Source: Sphingomonas sanguinis NBRC 13937
Lineage (GTDB): Bacteria; Pseudomonadota; Alphaproteobacteria; Sphingomonadales; Sphingomonadaceae
Direction: 5' to 3'
DNA: 64,000 nucleotides
Assembly: GCF_001591005.1 (NCBI RefSeq)
Contig: NZ_BCTY01000010.1
Span: forward strand, 22,925 to 86,924
Part shown: one piece after another, positions 54,727 to 63,961 of the stretch
Numbering within the stretch: position 1 is the stretch's first letter
Layout: each line of letters begins with the position of its first letter
Position numbers and translations under genes: made by a program
The notes under the pieces: generated by a model
Databases searched by the model: none
What the model saw: the letters and a program-made list of their open reading frames with translations, nothing else
What the model was told of the DNA's origin: nothing

Positions 54727-57528
54727 TCAGAAGGCGTAGGACAGGTTGAGCATGTAGATGCGCCCCGTCTCGACATAACCGCCCTTGCGATCGTTCGAGA
54801 GGTACGCCTTGCGCTCGCTGGTCGTCGCCCAGTAGCTGTGCTCGTTGAACAGGTTCTGCACCGAGGCACCGACCGTCAGCCCCGAGGGCAGCGTGTAGTT
54901 GACGATCAGGTTCGAGATCGTCGTCGGCTGGATATAGGTATCCGGGCGGCTGGAGCGCAGATCGTACAGGCGGTCGCCGGTATAGTTGTAGTTCCACTCC
55001 GCCGACAGGCCGCCACGGGTGTAGAACAGCGCGGCATTGTACATCACCTCGGGCGCCTGGGTCATGCGCTGCTGGCGGTTCTGGCCGTTGACGAAGACAT
55101 TGGCCTTGGCCTTTTGCAGCGTCACATTGGCCTGGAGCCCCAGACCGTTGAGCAGCCCCGGCAGCCCCTTCAGCGAATAGCGGCCGAACAGTTCGACGCC
55201 GTAAATCTTGCCGGTGGCGTCGGTGGTCAGGCTCGACACCTCGACGCCGCCCTGCTGTTCCGACTGGGGATTGCCCCAGATATTATAGTCGCCGCCCGCA
55301 TTGGTCGTGCCGGTCGCGAACAGGACATGGTTCAGGTTCTTGTAGAAGGGGCTGACCGAGAAGAAATCGGTCCCCTGCCCCTTATACTCGACCGAGGCAT
55401 CGTAATTCCACGAGGTCTGGGCGTTCAGATTGGGGTTGGGGATGAACACCCCGGTCACCTCGCCCAGGTCGTTGCGCGACACCTGCGTCGGCCCAAGCAA
55501 CAGGTCGAAGGCGGGACGCGAATAGCTTTTGCGGATCGAGGCGCGGATCACCATGTCGTCATTGGGCCGGTAATTGGCGATCACGCTGGGCAGCCACATG
55601 TCATAATGGCGGCTGGAGGTCGCAAAGGCGCCGGTGTCGTTGCCCTGATCCTGCCAATAGGTGCCCTTGAACCGGTTATATTCGTACCGCACGCCCGGCA
55701 CGACTTGCAGGTCGCCAAACTGCATCGTCGCCATGACATAGCCCGACAGCCGGTTCTCCCGCCCATCGAGGCGGTTTTCCTTCAGCTTGACCGGATCGAG
55801 CCCGGCAATCTTCGGGGTCGAGAGCTGCGCGACCTGGTTCTCGATATAGTTGGTGTCGATCAGGAAGATCGGCACCTGCGCCGCACCGTTCATGAACCCG
55901 CCGAGCATCCGGCCGGGCAGCGTCATCAGGCCGGGGCCGGTCGCGGCGTAGCGCGGCGACGCGCTGCCATCGGCATTGGGGAAGGTATATTGCAGTGCGC
56001 CGTCATCGCCCAGCGCATTGGCATAGCGCTTGGCATCCTCGACCTTCGCGCCCGCCGATACGGAGACCAGACCCTGGTCGGCATGGTGCCAGGTGGTGTC
56101 GAACTGGCCCTCCAGGCGGCTTTCCCAGGTGTTCTCGAACTGCTGGGTGACGTACCACTGCTTCAGCTTGGTCAGGTCGGTCAGATAGGCGCGTGCCGCG
56201 TCGGTCAGCACGACCTGCGGGAAGGTGCGCTGGCCGATCGAGGTGACCATGCGATAATTGGCGACGCCGGTATTGTCGGCGGTGCCGATATAGGGCGCGC
56301 CCGCGAAACCCGACTGGATGCGCAGCGGATAGTCCTGCGACCCGCGCGAATAGGCGCCGTGATAGTCGAAGGTGAAGTCGCCCGAACGGGTCTGGCCGCC
56401 GATCTTGGTCGTCACCAACGCCTGGTTGCTGTGCTCGGTGCGGAAATAGTCGGTCGCGGTCAGGCCGTAATCGGCGCGGTAGCCCGCCGCGTCATACGAG
56501 CCCTTATTCGGGTTCGGATTGATCTGGTACGGGGCCAGGCTGGTCTGGCGCAGCGCGGTCTGGTCCATCCAGCTCTTGAGGTTGTACTGGCCATAGGTCG
56601 AGTGCCAGTAGAGATCGGTCGTCTCGCCCTTCCAGTCGAGGTTCAGCGTGCCGCCCAGACGCTGGATGCGGTTGCGGAACGCCTGCCACTGGGCACCGCG
56701 CGCGAACACATTGTCCAGATTGTCGCGGATCATGCCGGGGATGTTGGCGTTATACTTTTCCCAGTCGTGCTGCACGGCGGTCGACTCGCCCAGCACATGC
56801 TTCAGACCGTAATAGGCCGAGGCATAGACACCGAAATTGCCGAAACGCTGCGCCGTCTCGAACTGCGCGGTGCCGCCCCAGGGATCTTCTCCCCGCGCCG
56901 CCGCACGCCCCGCAACCTGGCCCTGGAAACGGATCTGGCTGCGATGGTTGGGCAGGTCGAAGGCGGTGATCGGCACCATGTCGATAATGCCCGCGATCGC
57001 GTCGCCGTCATATTTGGCGGTCGGCGCCTTGTCGACGCGCACCGTCTGCAGCGAGAAGGGCGACAGCAGGTTCATCGAGATGGCGCGGGTGCGCGCATCG
57101 GTCTGCGCCAGCCGCACGCCGTCGAACGAATAGGCGTTGTACGAGGTGTCGAGGCCACGGATCGAGACATATTGCGCCTCGCCGGTCGCCGCCGCGTTGC
57201 GCGACTGGTCGACCGAGGAGCTGATGCCCGGCAGGCGGGTCAGCAGGTCGGCCAGATTCTGTTGCGGCTGGATGCGCAGTTCCTCGCCCGAAACGACGGT
57301 CGCCAGCGACTGGCTGCGCAGCTGTTCGTCCTGCGCATCAACCAGCGCCTGGCGATGGCCCTTGACGATGACATCCTCACCGGCCTGCGGATCGTTGGAA
57401 GCGGCGACAGGCTCGGACACGGCGGCTGGAATCGGATCGGCGGCCAGTGCCGGACCCGCGATCAGAAGCGTGGCGGCAGAGCCGCACAACAGACGCACGA
57501 CATGCGCCCGCTTGGACGAAGCGGTCAT
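54727..57528 (-). CDS. Large TonB-dependent receptor, probable Pho-regulated
   Basis: This 933-aa outer membrane receptor has a signal peptide ending GPALAAD. The plug contains ALVDAQDEQLRSQSLATVVSG, LLTRLPGISSSVDQ and YVSIRGLDTSYNAYSFDG. The barrel ends ...RIYMLNLSYAF (terminal Phe). The motifs fit the TIGR01782-type receptors of caulobacters and sphingomonads. It faces a phytase-like gene across a Pho-box-like sequence, so uptake of a phosphorylated substrate is suggested. Convergent hairpins terminate it. Specificity cannot be read from the sequence. Confidence 0.93.
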   Translation of the reverse strand: MTASSKRAHVVRLLCGSAATLLIAGPALAADPIPAAVSEPVAASNDPQAGEDVIVKGHRQALVDAQDEQLRSQSLATVVSGEELRIQPQQNLADLLTRLPGISSSVDQSRNAAATGEAQYVSIRGLDTSYNAYSFDGVRLAQTDARTRAISMNLLSPFSLQTVRVDKAPTAKYDGDAIAGIIDMVPITAFDLPNHRSQIRFQGQVAGRAAARGEDPWGGTAQFETAQRFGNFGVYASAYYGLKHVLGESTAVQHDWEKYNANIPGMIRDNLDNVFARGAQWQAFRNRIQRLGGTLNLDWKGETTDLYWHSTYGQYNLKSWMDQTALRQTSLAPYQINPNPNKGSYDAAGYRADYGLTATDYFRTEHSNQALVTTKIGGQTRSGDFTFDYHGAYSRGSQDYPLRIQSGFAGAPYIGTADNTGVANYRMVTSIGQRTFPQVVLTDAARAYLTDLTKLKQWYVTQQFENTWESRLEGQFDTTWHHADQGLVSVSAGAKVEDAKRYANALGDDGALQYTFPNADGSASPRYAATGPGLMTLPGRMLGGFMNGAAQVPIFLIDTNYIENQVAQLSTPKIAGLDPVKLKENRLDGRENRLSGYVMATMQFGDLQVVPGVRYEYNRFKGTYWQDQGNDTGAFATSSRHYDMWLPSVIANYRPNDDMVIRASIRKSYSRPAFDLLLGPTQVSRNDLGEVTGVFIPNPNLNAQTSWNYDASVEYKGQGTDFFSVSPFYKNLNHVLFATGTTNAGGDYNIWGNPQSEQQGGVEVSSLTTDATGKIYGVELFGRYSLKGLPGLLNGLGLQANVTLQKAKANVFVNGQNRQQRMTQAPEVMYNAALFYTRGGLSAEWNYNYTGDRLYDLRSSRPDTYIQPTTISNLIVNYTLPSGLTVGASVQNLFNEHSYWATTSERKAYLSNDRKGGYVETGRIYMLNLSYAF

Positions 57529-57601
57529 GAGATTTCCCCTGGATCAATAATGATGGCGACGCCCCCCGGGCGCCTTCGACGGCTCCGCTAGGGGCAGCCT
57601 G

Positions 57602-57619
57602 TGACAATCCGATGACTTA
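57602..57619 (-). promoter_or_regulatory. Pho-box-like repeats between TonB receptor and phytase-like gene
   Basis: On the minus strand AAGTCAT-CGGA-TTGTCAC (57619-57602) gives two 7-bp half sites with 4-bp spacing, close to the Pho box CTGTCAT-N4-CTGTCAT. A further AAGTCAT (57635-57641 on minus) is 22 bp away, two 11-bp steps. The box is about 75-90 bp before the receptor start. Confidence 0.5.
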
Positions 57620-57729
57620 TTGACCGAATTTTGATGACTTTGAAAAATTCTGCCAGGCCCGCGAATGGGCGCGCGCCATTGTCGGGCGAATGTCACAGCA
57701 ATGACCCGAAAACGCTCCAAAGTTGCCCG

Positions 57730-58944
57730 ATGACCATCATCTCCTCCAACGTCCGCGCCGCGCTGGCCTTGATTCTCCTCGGTGGCGTGGCCACCCCCGA
57801 CATGGCAGCGGCGGCGCGTCCGGCCGGTCTGACGCTGGACCGCGTCGTGATCCTGATGCGTCACGGCGTCCGCGCACCGCTGGACGGCGAAGTGCCGGAC
57901 GGCACCCGGACCGCTCGCCCCTGGCCGCACTGGACGACGCCGGAAAGCGAGCTGACGCCGCATGGCGCGCAGGCGCTGGCCGCCGAAGCCCGCGCCGACC
58001 GCGCCGCCTGGGTGGCGCAGGGACTGCTGCCCGCGACCGGCTGCCCCGCCATCCGCATCCGCACCAACAGTTCGTCGCGCACGATCGCGAGCGGCGCGGC
58101 CTATGCCAAGGCCATCGCCCCGGATTGCGCGCTCGCGGTCGACCACAATCCGATCGGACAGGTCGACGCCCTGTTCGAGCCGCTGCGCGCCCGCGCCACG
58201 ACATTCGACGCGGACGCGGCAGTGGCGGACATCAACCGCTTTACCGGCGGCATGGACGCGCTGGTCGCGCGGAACCGCGACGGCCTGCGGCTGCTCGACA
58301 CGGTGCTGGGCTGCGGCGACCGCCAAGGCTGCGATCCCGGCCGGACTGCCCGTCTGACCCCGTCGGCCGATGGGCATGGCATCGACCTGACCGGCCCGAT
58401 CCGCACCGCCTCGGGCACCGCGCAGGTGCTATTGCTGCAATATGCCGAGGGGTTGCCCCCCTCGGTGGGCGGCATGGCCGTCGATGGCCGGGTGCTGGCG
58501 CAACTGGGCAAGCTGCACGCCGCGCTGTTCGACGTCTATTCGCGCTCCCCCTATATGGCCGCGCACCAGTCGGCGGCGTTCGGGCGGCACATGATCGATG
58601 CGCTGACCGCGAAGGACGGGGCGAAGGTCGACATGCTGGTCGGGCACGACACCAATGTCACCGCGCTGGCCGCGCTGCTCGGCTTCGACCTGGTCGCACC
58701 GGGCTATGCCACCAACGACGCCGCACCGGGCGGGGCGGTGCTGATCAACCGCTGGCACGATCCGGCGGGCAAGGCCTTCGTCACCGTTACCTACCGCACC
58801 CAGTCGCCCGACCAGATTCGCGCGCACGCCGCCGCCGTGACGGTGACGCCGGTCCGGGTGCCCGGCTGCCCGGCCGATGCGCCCTGTCCGCTCGACCGGT
58901 TCGTCACGCTGTTCGGGCAGAAGCTGCCCCCGCTGGCGAACTGA
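57730..58944 (+). CDS. Secreted histidine acid phosphatase (phytase-like)
   Basis: This 404-aa enzyme hydrolyses phosphomonoesters, possibly phytate, in the periplasm or outside the cell. The signal peptide is MTIISSNVRAALALILLG..MAAAA. The catalytic motif is RHGVRAP (nucleophile His45), the proton donor is in VGHDTNVTALAAL (His306-Asp307), and four or more Cys pairs are likely. The size is that of AppA-type phytases. It is divergent from a large TonB receptor with a Pho-box-like site between, so the two are probably used together for phosphate scavenging. Confidence 0.9.
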   Translation: MTIISSNVRAALALILLGGVATPDMAAAARPAGLTLDRVVILMRHGVRAPLDGEVPDGTRTARPWPHWTTPESELTPHGAQALAAEARADRAAWVAQGLLPATGCPAIRIRTNSSSRTIASGAAYAKAIAPDCALAVDHNPIGQVDALFEPLRARATTFDADAAVADINRFTGGMDALVARNRDGLRLLDTVLGCGDRQGCDPGRTARLTPSADGHGIDLTGPIRTASGTAQVLLLQYAEGLPPSVGGMAVDGRVLAQLGKLHAALFDVYSRSPYMAAHQSAAFGRHMIDALTAKDGAKVDMLVGHDTNVTALAALLGFDLVAPGYATNDAAPGGAVLINRWHDPAGKAFVTVTYRTQSPDQIRAHAAAVTVTPVRVPGCPADAPCPLDRFVTLFGQKLPPLAN

Positions 58945-58952
58945 TCTCCTGC

Positions 58953-58984
58953 GGCACGGGAAGGGTGCAAGCCCTCCCCGTGCC
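58953..58984 (+). terminator. Terminator after the phytase-like gene
   Basis: GGCACGGG (58953-58960) pairs with CCCGTGCC (58977-58984), with an inner AGGG/CCCT stem, just after the phosphatase stop. Confidence 0.7.
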
Positions 58985-59000
58985 AACCCGACGTGAACGC

Positions 59001-59029
59001 TTCGCTTACTCTTTTTCGCGTAAAGCGAA
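59001..59029. promoter_or_regulatory. Inverted repeat just before the type I secretion operon
   Basis: TTCGCTT (59001-59007) and AAGCGAA (59023-59029) enclose a T-rich spacer directly before ATG 59034. No good Shine-Dalgarno is visible, so the repeat may hide the start or act as an operator. Confidence 0.35.
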
Positions 59030-59033
59030 TGGC

Positions 59034-60803
59034 ATGTCGTCCTCTGGACCAGCCCCGACTCCCGGTCCGATAGCCGGATCGTCCGGCACCGGCCTGATCG
59101 CGGTCGTGCGCGGATGTCGCCCGCATCTGATCGCGGCGGCGGTGTTTTCGGGGCTGATCAACGTCCTGAACCTCGCGCCGTCGATCTTCATGCTCCAGGT
59201 CTATGACCGGGTGGTGCCGACGCGCGGCGTGCCGACGCTGTTGCTGCTGACCCTGATCCTGGTCGTGGCGCTGGGCGTCTATGCGATCCTCGACGCGGTG
59301 CGGATGCGGCTGCTGCTGCGTGCGAGCATCCGACTGGAGCGGCGGCTGGCCCCCGCCATCCTGCTGCGCATCCTGAGTTCGCCCAGCGGCACGCCCGTCG
59401 AGCGCGCACAGGCGATGCGCGATTTCGATACCGTTCGCTCGACCCTGACCGGCGCGCCCGTGATCGCGCTGTTCGATGCGCCCTGGGCCCCGATCTACAT
59501 CCTGATCGCCTTTCTCCTCCATCCGTGGATCGGTGTCCTGACGCTGGTCAGCGCGCTGCTGCTGGGCGGGATCGCCATCGCCAGCGAACGGGTGACCGAA
59601 CCCAGCGTCGGCGTCATCCGCGCCCGCCAGACGCTGGCCCAACGCGAGCAGGACGCCTCGATCCTCGCCTCCGACGTGGCGCAGGCGCTGGGGATGCGCG
59701 ACGCGCTGGTCACCCGGCATCTGTTGGAGCGCGCCGATCTGGCGCGGCGGCAGGCGTCGCTGTCGGGTACGTCGGGCCAGTTCCTGGCGGTGACCAAGTT
59801 CCTGCGCCAGCTACTCCAATCGCTGGCGCTGGCGCTGGGCGCATGGCTGGCGGTGCGGCAGGAGATTTCGGGCGGCGCGATCTTCGCCGCCTCGCTGCTC
59901 CTCGGTCGCGCGCTCCAGCCGGTCGAACAGATTCTCGGCGCGATGAAACCGTTGACCGCCGCCTGGGGTGCATGGCGTTCGCTCGATGCGTTTTGCCGCC
60001 GCCCCGCCCCCGACCGCACCGCCACCACTTTGCCGGCCCCCGTCGGGCGGATCGAAGTGCGCGGTCTGGACGTCATGGCGCCGGGCAGCGAGCGGCCGAT
60101 CCTGTCGGACATCAGCTTTGCCGTAAATCCGGGCGAGGTCGTCGCGCTGGTCGGGCCCAGCGGTGCGGGCAAGTCGACGCTGCTGCGCGTACTCGCAGGC
60201 GCACAGGCCCCCGATGCGGGCGAGGTGCGGATCGACGGCGCATCGCTATCCGACTGGAATCGCGAGCAGCTGGGCCGCCACCTGGGTTTCATGCCACAGG
60301 CGCCGACGCTGTTCCCCGCCACCGTCCACACCAACATCGCGCGCTTCCGGGGCGTGATCGACGGCGAGAGCGAGGCGCTGGATGCCGAGGTCGTTGCCGC
60401 CGCACAAGAAGCGGGCGCGCATGAGGTTATCCTGGGCCTGTCCCAGGGGTATGGCACGCTGCTCGAACGCGGCGAGGCCGGGCTGTCGGCCGGGCAAGGC
60501 CAAGCGGTCGCGCTGGCCCGCGCACTGTTCGGTCGGCCGACCCTGTTGTTCCTGGACGAACCCAATGCCCATCTCGACAGCGAAGGCGAGGCGCGGCTGG
60601 CGCGCACCATCCTGGCCTTGCGCGAGCGCCGGGCAACGGTGATCGTCTCGACCCATCGCACCGGGCTGCTCCAGATCGTCGACAAGGTGCTGTTGCTGCG
60701 CGAAGGCCGCGTCCAGCTGTTCGACGAACGCGCCAAGGTCATCCGGCCGCAGGCCCCCGCGCGCCCCGACGATGGTTTCGTCCATGCCGGAGCGACGCGA
60801 TGA
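59034..60803 (+). CDS. Type I secretion ABC transporter (PrtD family)
   Basis: This 589-aa inner-membrane exporter has an N-terminal transmembrane region (about residues 20-320, with [23 protein letters not shown]) and a C-terminal ATPase. Walker A is GPSGAGKST (Lys380), the signature is [15 protein letters not shown] and Walker B is [12 protein letters not shown]. The peptidase domain of bacteriocin exporters is absent, so the substrate would have a C-terminal signal like RTX proteins or proteases. It overlaps the HlyD gene by 4 bp. Confidence 0.93.
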   Translation: MSSSGPAPTPGPIAGSSGTGLIAVVRGCRPHLIAAAVFSGLINVLNLAPSIFMLQVYDRVVPTRGVPTLLLLTLILVVALGVYAILDAVRMRLLLRASIRLERRLAPAILLRILSSPSGTPVERAQAMRDFDTVRSTLTGAPVIALFDAPWAPIYILIAFLLHPWIGVLTLVSALLLGGIAIASERVTEPSVGVIRARQTLAQREQDASILASDVAQALGMRDALVTRHLLERADLARRQASLSGTSGQFLAVTKFLRQLLQSLALALGAWLAVRQEISGGAIFAASLLLGRALQPVEQILGAMKPLTAAWGAWRSLDAFCRRPAPDRTATTLPAPVGRIEVRGLDVMAPGSERPILSDISFAVNPGEVVALVGPSGAGKSTLLRVLAGAQAPDAGEVRIDGASLSDWNREQLGRHLGFMPQAPTLFPATVHTNIARFRGVIDGESEALDAEVVAAAQEAGAHEVILGLSQGYGTLLERGEAGLSAGQGQAVALARALFGRPTLLFLDEPNAHLDSEGEARLARTILALRERRATVIVSTHRTGLLQIVDKVLLLREGRVQLFDERAKVIRPQAPARPDDGFVHAGATR

Positions 60804-62137
60804 GCCGCGCCCAACTCGCCGAGCGGCTGCGCCTCGACGACTCACCCGGCACCGCGATCCGGGTCGGCGCGCTGGTGGCGATCCTGTTCTTCGTGGTCGG
60901 GCTGGGCTGGGCCGCTTTTGCCCGGCTCGACGCGGCGGCATCGGGCGAGGGGCAGGTCACCGTCTCGGGCAATCGCCGCACCGTCCAGCACCGAGACGGC
61001 GGCATCGTTAAGGCGATGGCAGTGCGCGACGGCGACCATGTGACGGCGGGACAGGTGCTGTTCCGGCTAGAGGGCGCAGAAGTCGCCGCCAGCGAACGCG
61101 CGCTCGCCGCCAGCGTCATCGACCTGCTCGCCCAGCGCGCCCGACTGGAGGCCGAAGTGGCGGGCCGCGCCATCGTCTGGCCCGCCGAATTCGCCACCGC
61201 GACCGGCGACGACCGCCGCCTGATCGCCCGTGCGCAAAGCCTGCAATTGGCGCAGCTGCGCAGCCGGGGCGCCTCGCTCGCCGCCAGCGACCAGGTGTTG
61301 CGCCAGCAGGCCGCCGAAGTCGCGCGCCAGACCTCCGGCTTCAACGCCCAGGCCCAGGCCAGTGCCCGCCAACGCGCCAGCCTGGCGCAGCAGCTGGAAA
61401 GCACGAAGAAGCTCGCCGACGAAGGCTATGTCTCGCGCAACACGGTGCGCGCGATCGAACGCTCGATCCAGCAGCTCGAAGGGGCCGATGCCGATTACAG
61501 CTCGCGCTCGGCCGCCGCGCGCGAGCAGATCGGCCAGACGAGCGCGCAGCGGGTACAGACCCGCCGCCGCCAGGTCGAAGAAGCCGCCGCGTCCTTACGC
61601 GACACTCAGTTCCAGCTGAACGAGATGCAGCCCAAATGGGCCGCCGCACGCGAGCAGCTGGCCCGCACCGAAATCCGCGCGCCAGTCTCCGGGACGGTGG
61701 TCGGACTGCGCGTCTTCACCGTCGGCGGCGTCATCCAGGCGGGGCAGCCCATCCTCGACATCGTGCCCGACGCCGCGCCGCTGATCGTACGCGCCAATTT
61801 CGCGCCGGGCGATATCGACGGGGTGGTGGCGGGACGGCCCGCCGAGGTGAAGTTCCTGTCGCTCCACGACCGGGGCCTGCCGATCCTGACCGGGACGGTT
61901 CATTCCATCTCCGCCGACAGCCTGCGCGACGAAGCCTCGGGCCGTAGCTATTTCAGCGCCGAGATCGCGGTGCCGCACGACCAGATCGCCCGGATCGCGG
62001 CGGTGCGCGGTGGCGACACCGGCATTCGTGCGGGCGTGCCGGTCGCGGTGATGGTGCCGCTGCGCCGTCGTACCGCCCTGCAATATCTGCTCGACCCGCT
62101 GACCGAAGCCTTTTCGCGGTCCTTCCATGAACGCTAG
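60800..62137 (+). CDS. Type I secretion adaptor (HlyD/PrtE family)
   Basis: This 445-aa membrane-fusion protein has one N-terminal helix (about residues 21-40) and a barrel-sandwich (VTVSGNRRTVQHRDGGIVKAM). A long coiled coil covers about residues 85-300, with repeats QAQASARQRASLAQQLESTK. The C-terminal HlyD domain contains RAPVSGTVVGLRVFTVGGVI and FAPGDIDGVVAGRPAEVKFL. It is coupled to the ABC gene and followed by a TolC-like channel after a palindromic repeat. Confidence 0.95.
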   Translation: MSRAQLAERLRLDDSPGTAIRVGALVAILFFVVGLGWAAFARLDAAASGEGQVTVSGNRRTVQHRDGGIVKAMAVRDGDHVTAGQVLFRLEGAEVAASERALAASVIDLLAQRARLEAEVAGRAIVWPAEFATATGDDRRLIARAQSLQLAQLRSRGASLAASDQVLRQQAAEVARQTSGFNAQAQASARQRASLAQQLESTKKLADEGYVSRNTVRAIERSIQQLEGADADYSSRSAAAREQIGQTSAQRVQTRRRQVEEAAASLRDTQFQLNEMQPKWAAAREQLARTEIRAPVSGTVVGLRVFTVGGVIQAGQPILDIVPDAAPLIVRANFAPGDIDGVVAGRPAEVKFLSLHDRGLPILTGTVHSISADSLRDEASGRSYFSAEIAVPHDQIARIAAVRGGDTGIRAGVPVAVMVPLRRRTALQYLLDPLTEAFSRSFHER

Positions 62138-62169
62138 TTTCCATCACCATTCGCCTAAGACCGTTTTCC

Positions 62170-62308
62170 TTCCTCCCCTTGCAGGGGAGGGGGACCATGC
62201 GCAGCATGGTGGAGGGGTGTCCCCGGTGGTGGGTTTGTCCCCGACTCTTCGGCCGGGACACCCCTCCGTCACGCCTTCGGCCTGCCACCTCCCCTGCCAG
62301 GGGAGGAA
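62170..62308. repeat. 139-bp palindromic element with 21-bp ends, copy 1
   Basis: The ends (62170-62190 and 62288-62308) are inverted repeats matching at 20 of 21 bases (core CTCCCCT..AGGGGAGG). Inside is a second perfect stem, GGAGGGGTGTCCCCGG (62211-62226) with its reverse complement (62253-62267, last base open), and a short hairpin ACCATGC/GCATGGT. The element contains no gene and fills the gap between the HlyD and TolC-like genes. Its right end supplies AGGGGAGG, nine bases before the TolC-like ATG. It looks like a REP/MITE-type element. Confidence 0.8.
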
Positions 62309-62315
62309 TGGGTAG

Positions 62316-63908
62316 ATGTCTATCGTGTCCAGGCCCTTGTTCCTCGCCCTGCCGCTTGTCGTGCTGGTCGCCGCGCCGGTGCAGGCGCAGGAGCTGTACG
62401 ATCCCGACACGCTCGACCGGGCGATTGCCGACGCCTATCGCTCCAACCCGACGCTGGAGGCGGGGCGTGCCCAGCTGCGCGTGCTCGACGAACAGATCAT
62501 CCAGGCGGGCAGCCCCTATCGCCTGACCGTTGGCATCAACCTCAATGCCCAATATCGCCAGCAGGACCAGCGCAACCTGCTCGACCAGTTCGGCACGGTG
62601 CGCGCGCGAACCATGGGCGCGACCATCTCCGCCTCGCAGATCCTGCTCAATGGCGGACGTACCGCGGCCCAGGTGTCGGCGGCCGAGGCGACCGTGCTGG
62701 CAGGACGCGAGCGGCTGCGCGAGACGGAAAACAGCGTCCTGCTTAGCGTCGTCGACGCCTTTGCCTCGGTGTTGCGCGACCAGGCGCTGGTCGCGATCCA
62801 GACCCGCTCGCTCGACAGCTATGGGCGACAGGTCGACCAGGCAGTGGCGCGCGAGCGCGGCGGCGACCTGACCCGTACCGACATCGCCCAGGCACGCGCG
62901 CAACGCGAATTGATCGCCGCGCAACTGGCGCAGGCCGAGGCCAATCTGCAGAGCAGTCGCGCGCGCTTCGCCGCGCTGGTCGGGCGCAATCCCGGCCGTC
63001 TTGCGCCACCGCCGCGCCTGCCCGGCATTCCCGGCTCGATCGACGCCGCCTTCCAGATCGCCGAGAAGGAAAGCCCCGCCATCTGGCAGGCGATCATGGC
63101 CGCACGCGCCGGGGACGCCCGGATCGCGGCCCAGCGCGCCGAGCGCGCGCCGATCGTCGCGCTGACCGGCGGTTATGGCTATACCAGCCCCTATTCCTAT
63201 CAGCTGCGCGATATGGGCGGGCAGGCAAGCGGCGGAGTCAGCGTCACCATGCCGTTGCTCGCCGGGGGTCTGATCGGCTCACGCATCCGCGCTGCCGTCG
63301 CCGAGCGCCAGCAATTGGGGTTCGAGGCGGAGGGGACACGGCGCGAAGCCCTCGCCAATGTCCAGGAAAGCTGGAACCAAGCGGTCGCCGCGACCGAACA
63401 GCAACGCTCGGGCCAACTGGCGACCGAAGCCGCCGAAGCCGCGCTGACCGGTGTGCGACGGGGGTTCCAGGAGGGCTTCCGGTCGAATTTCGAAGTGCTC
63501 GATTCCGAACAGAGGCTGCTCAACGCGCAGATCGTTGCGACCAATGCGCGCTATTCCGGCTATGTCGCGCAGGCCCGGCTGCTGGCGACGCTGGGCCGGT
63601 TGCAGGCGGGCGTGATCGAGGCGGGGGTGCCGGTGTACGATGCCTCGGCCAATATCCGCTCGGTCAAGGCGCAGGTCTTCGGTCCGTTCGATCCGCTGCT
63701 CGCTCCGATCGACCGCGCCTCGCGCCCGAGCGCGATGGCCAAGCCCGCACCCGTACTCAGCATCGCCAACGCCCCCGAACTGCGCGCCGCGACCGGGCCC
63801 GCGATCGACGGCAAGCTGGGCACCGGCCTGCCCGTAACGCCGATCCCCGCCCTGCCCGCGCCGTCCTTCGCGGAGTTGAGCGATGCGGTGGTGACAGGGG
63901 GCCGGTAA
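62316..63908 (+). CDS. TolC-family outer membrane channel of the type I system
   Basis: This 530-aa channel has a classic signal peptide (FLALPLVVLVAAPVQAQE) rather than a lipobox. The first OEP domain contains DRAIADAYRSNPTLEAGRAQLR and SASQILLNGGRTAAQVSAAEA. The second contains GVSVTMPLLAGGLIGSRIRAAVAERQ and EGFRSNFEVLDSEQRLLNAQ. A C-terminal tail of about 90 residues is Ala/Pro-rich. It completes the ABC-HlyD-TolC type I secretion system. The ribosome site comes from the palindromic element upstream. No exported protein gene with RTX repeats is seen in the window. Confidence 0.93.
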   Translation: MSIVSRPLFLALPLVVLVAAPVQAQELYDPDTLDRAIADAYRSNPTLEAGRAQLRVLDEQIIQAGSPYRLTVGINLNAQYRQQDQRNLLDQFGTVRARTMGATISASQILLNGGRTAAQVSAAEATVLAGRERLRETENSVLLSVVDAFASVLRDQALVAIQTRSLDSYGRQVDQAVARERGGDLTRTDIAQARAQRELIAAQLAQAEANLQSSRARFAALVGRNPGRLAPPPRLPGIPGSIDAAFQIAEKESPAIWQAIMAARAGDARIAAQRAERAPIVALTGGYGYTSPYSYQLRDMGGQASGGVSVTMPLLAGGLIGSRIRAAVAERQQLGFEAEGTRREALANVQESWNQAVAATEQQRSGQLATEAAEAALTGVRRGFQEGFRSNFEVLDSEQRLLNAQIVATNARYSGYVAQARLLATLGRLQAGVIEAGVPVYDASANIRSVKAQVFGPFDPLLAPIDRASRPSAMAKPAPVLSIANAPELRAATGPAIDGKLGTGLPVTPIPALPAPSFAELSDAVVTGGR

Positions 63909-63912
63909 AACT

Positions 63913-63961
63913 TTCCTCCCCTGCAAGGGGAGGGGGACCATGCGCAGCATGGTGGAGGGGG
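63913..63961. repeat. Palindromic element, copy 2 (5' part)
   Basis: Thirty-four identical bases shared with copy 1 (63927-63960 and 62184-62217), including the ACCATGC/GCATGGT hairpin, with the ends TTCCTCCCCTGCAAGGGGAGG. The repeat continues past the window edge, so only its first half is seen. Confidence 0.7.

Noticed and set aside
54658..57591. A long open frame on the plus strand opposite the large TonB receptor
   Set aside because: It is the antisense shadow of a real receptor, Arg/Gly-rich and without domains; high GC leaves stop codons rare.
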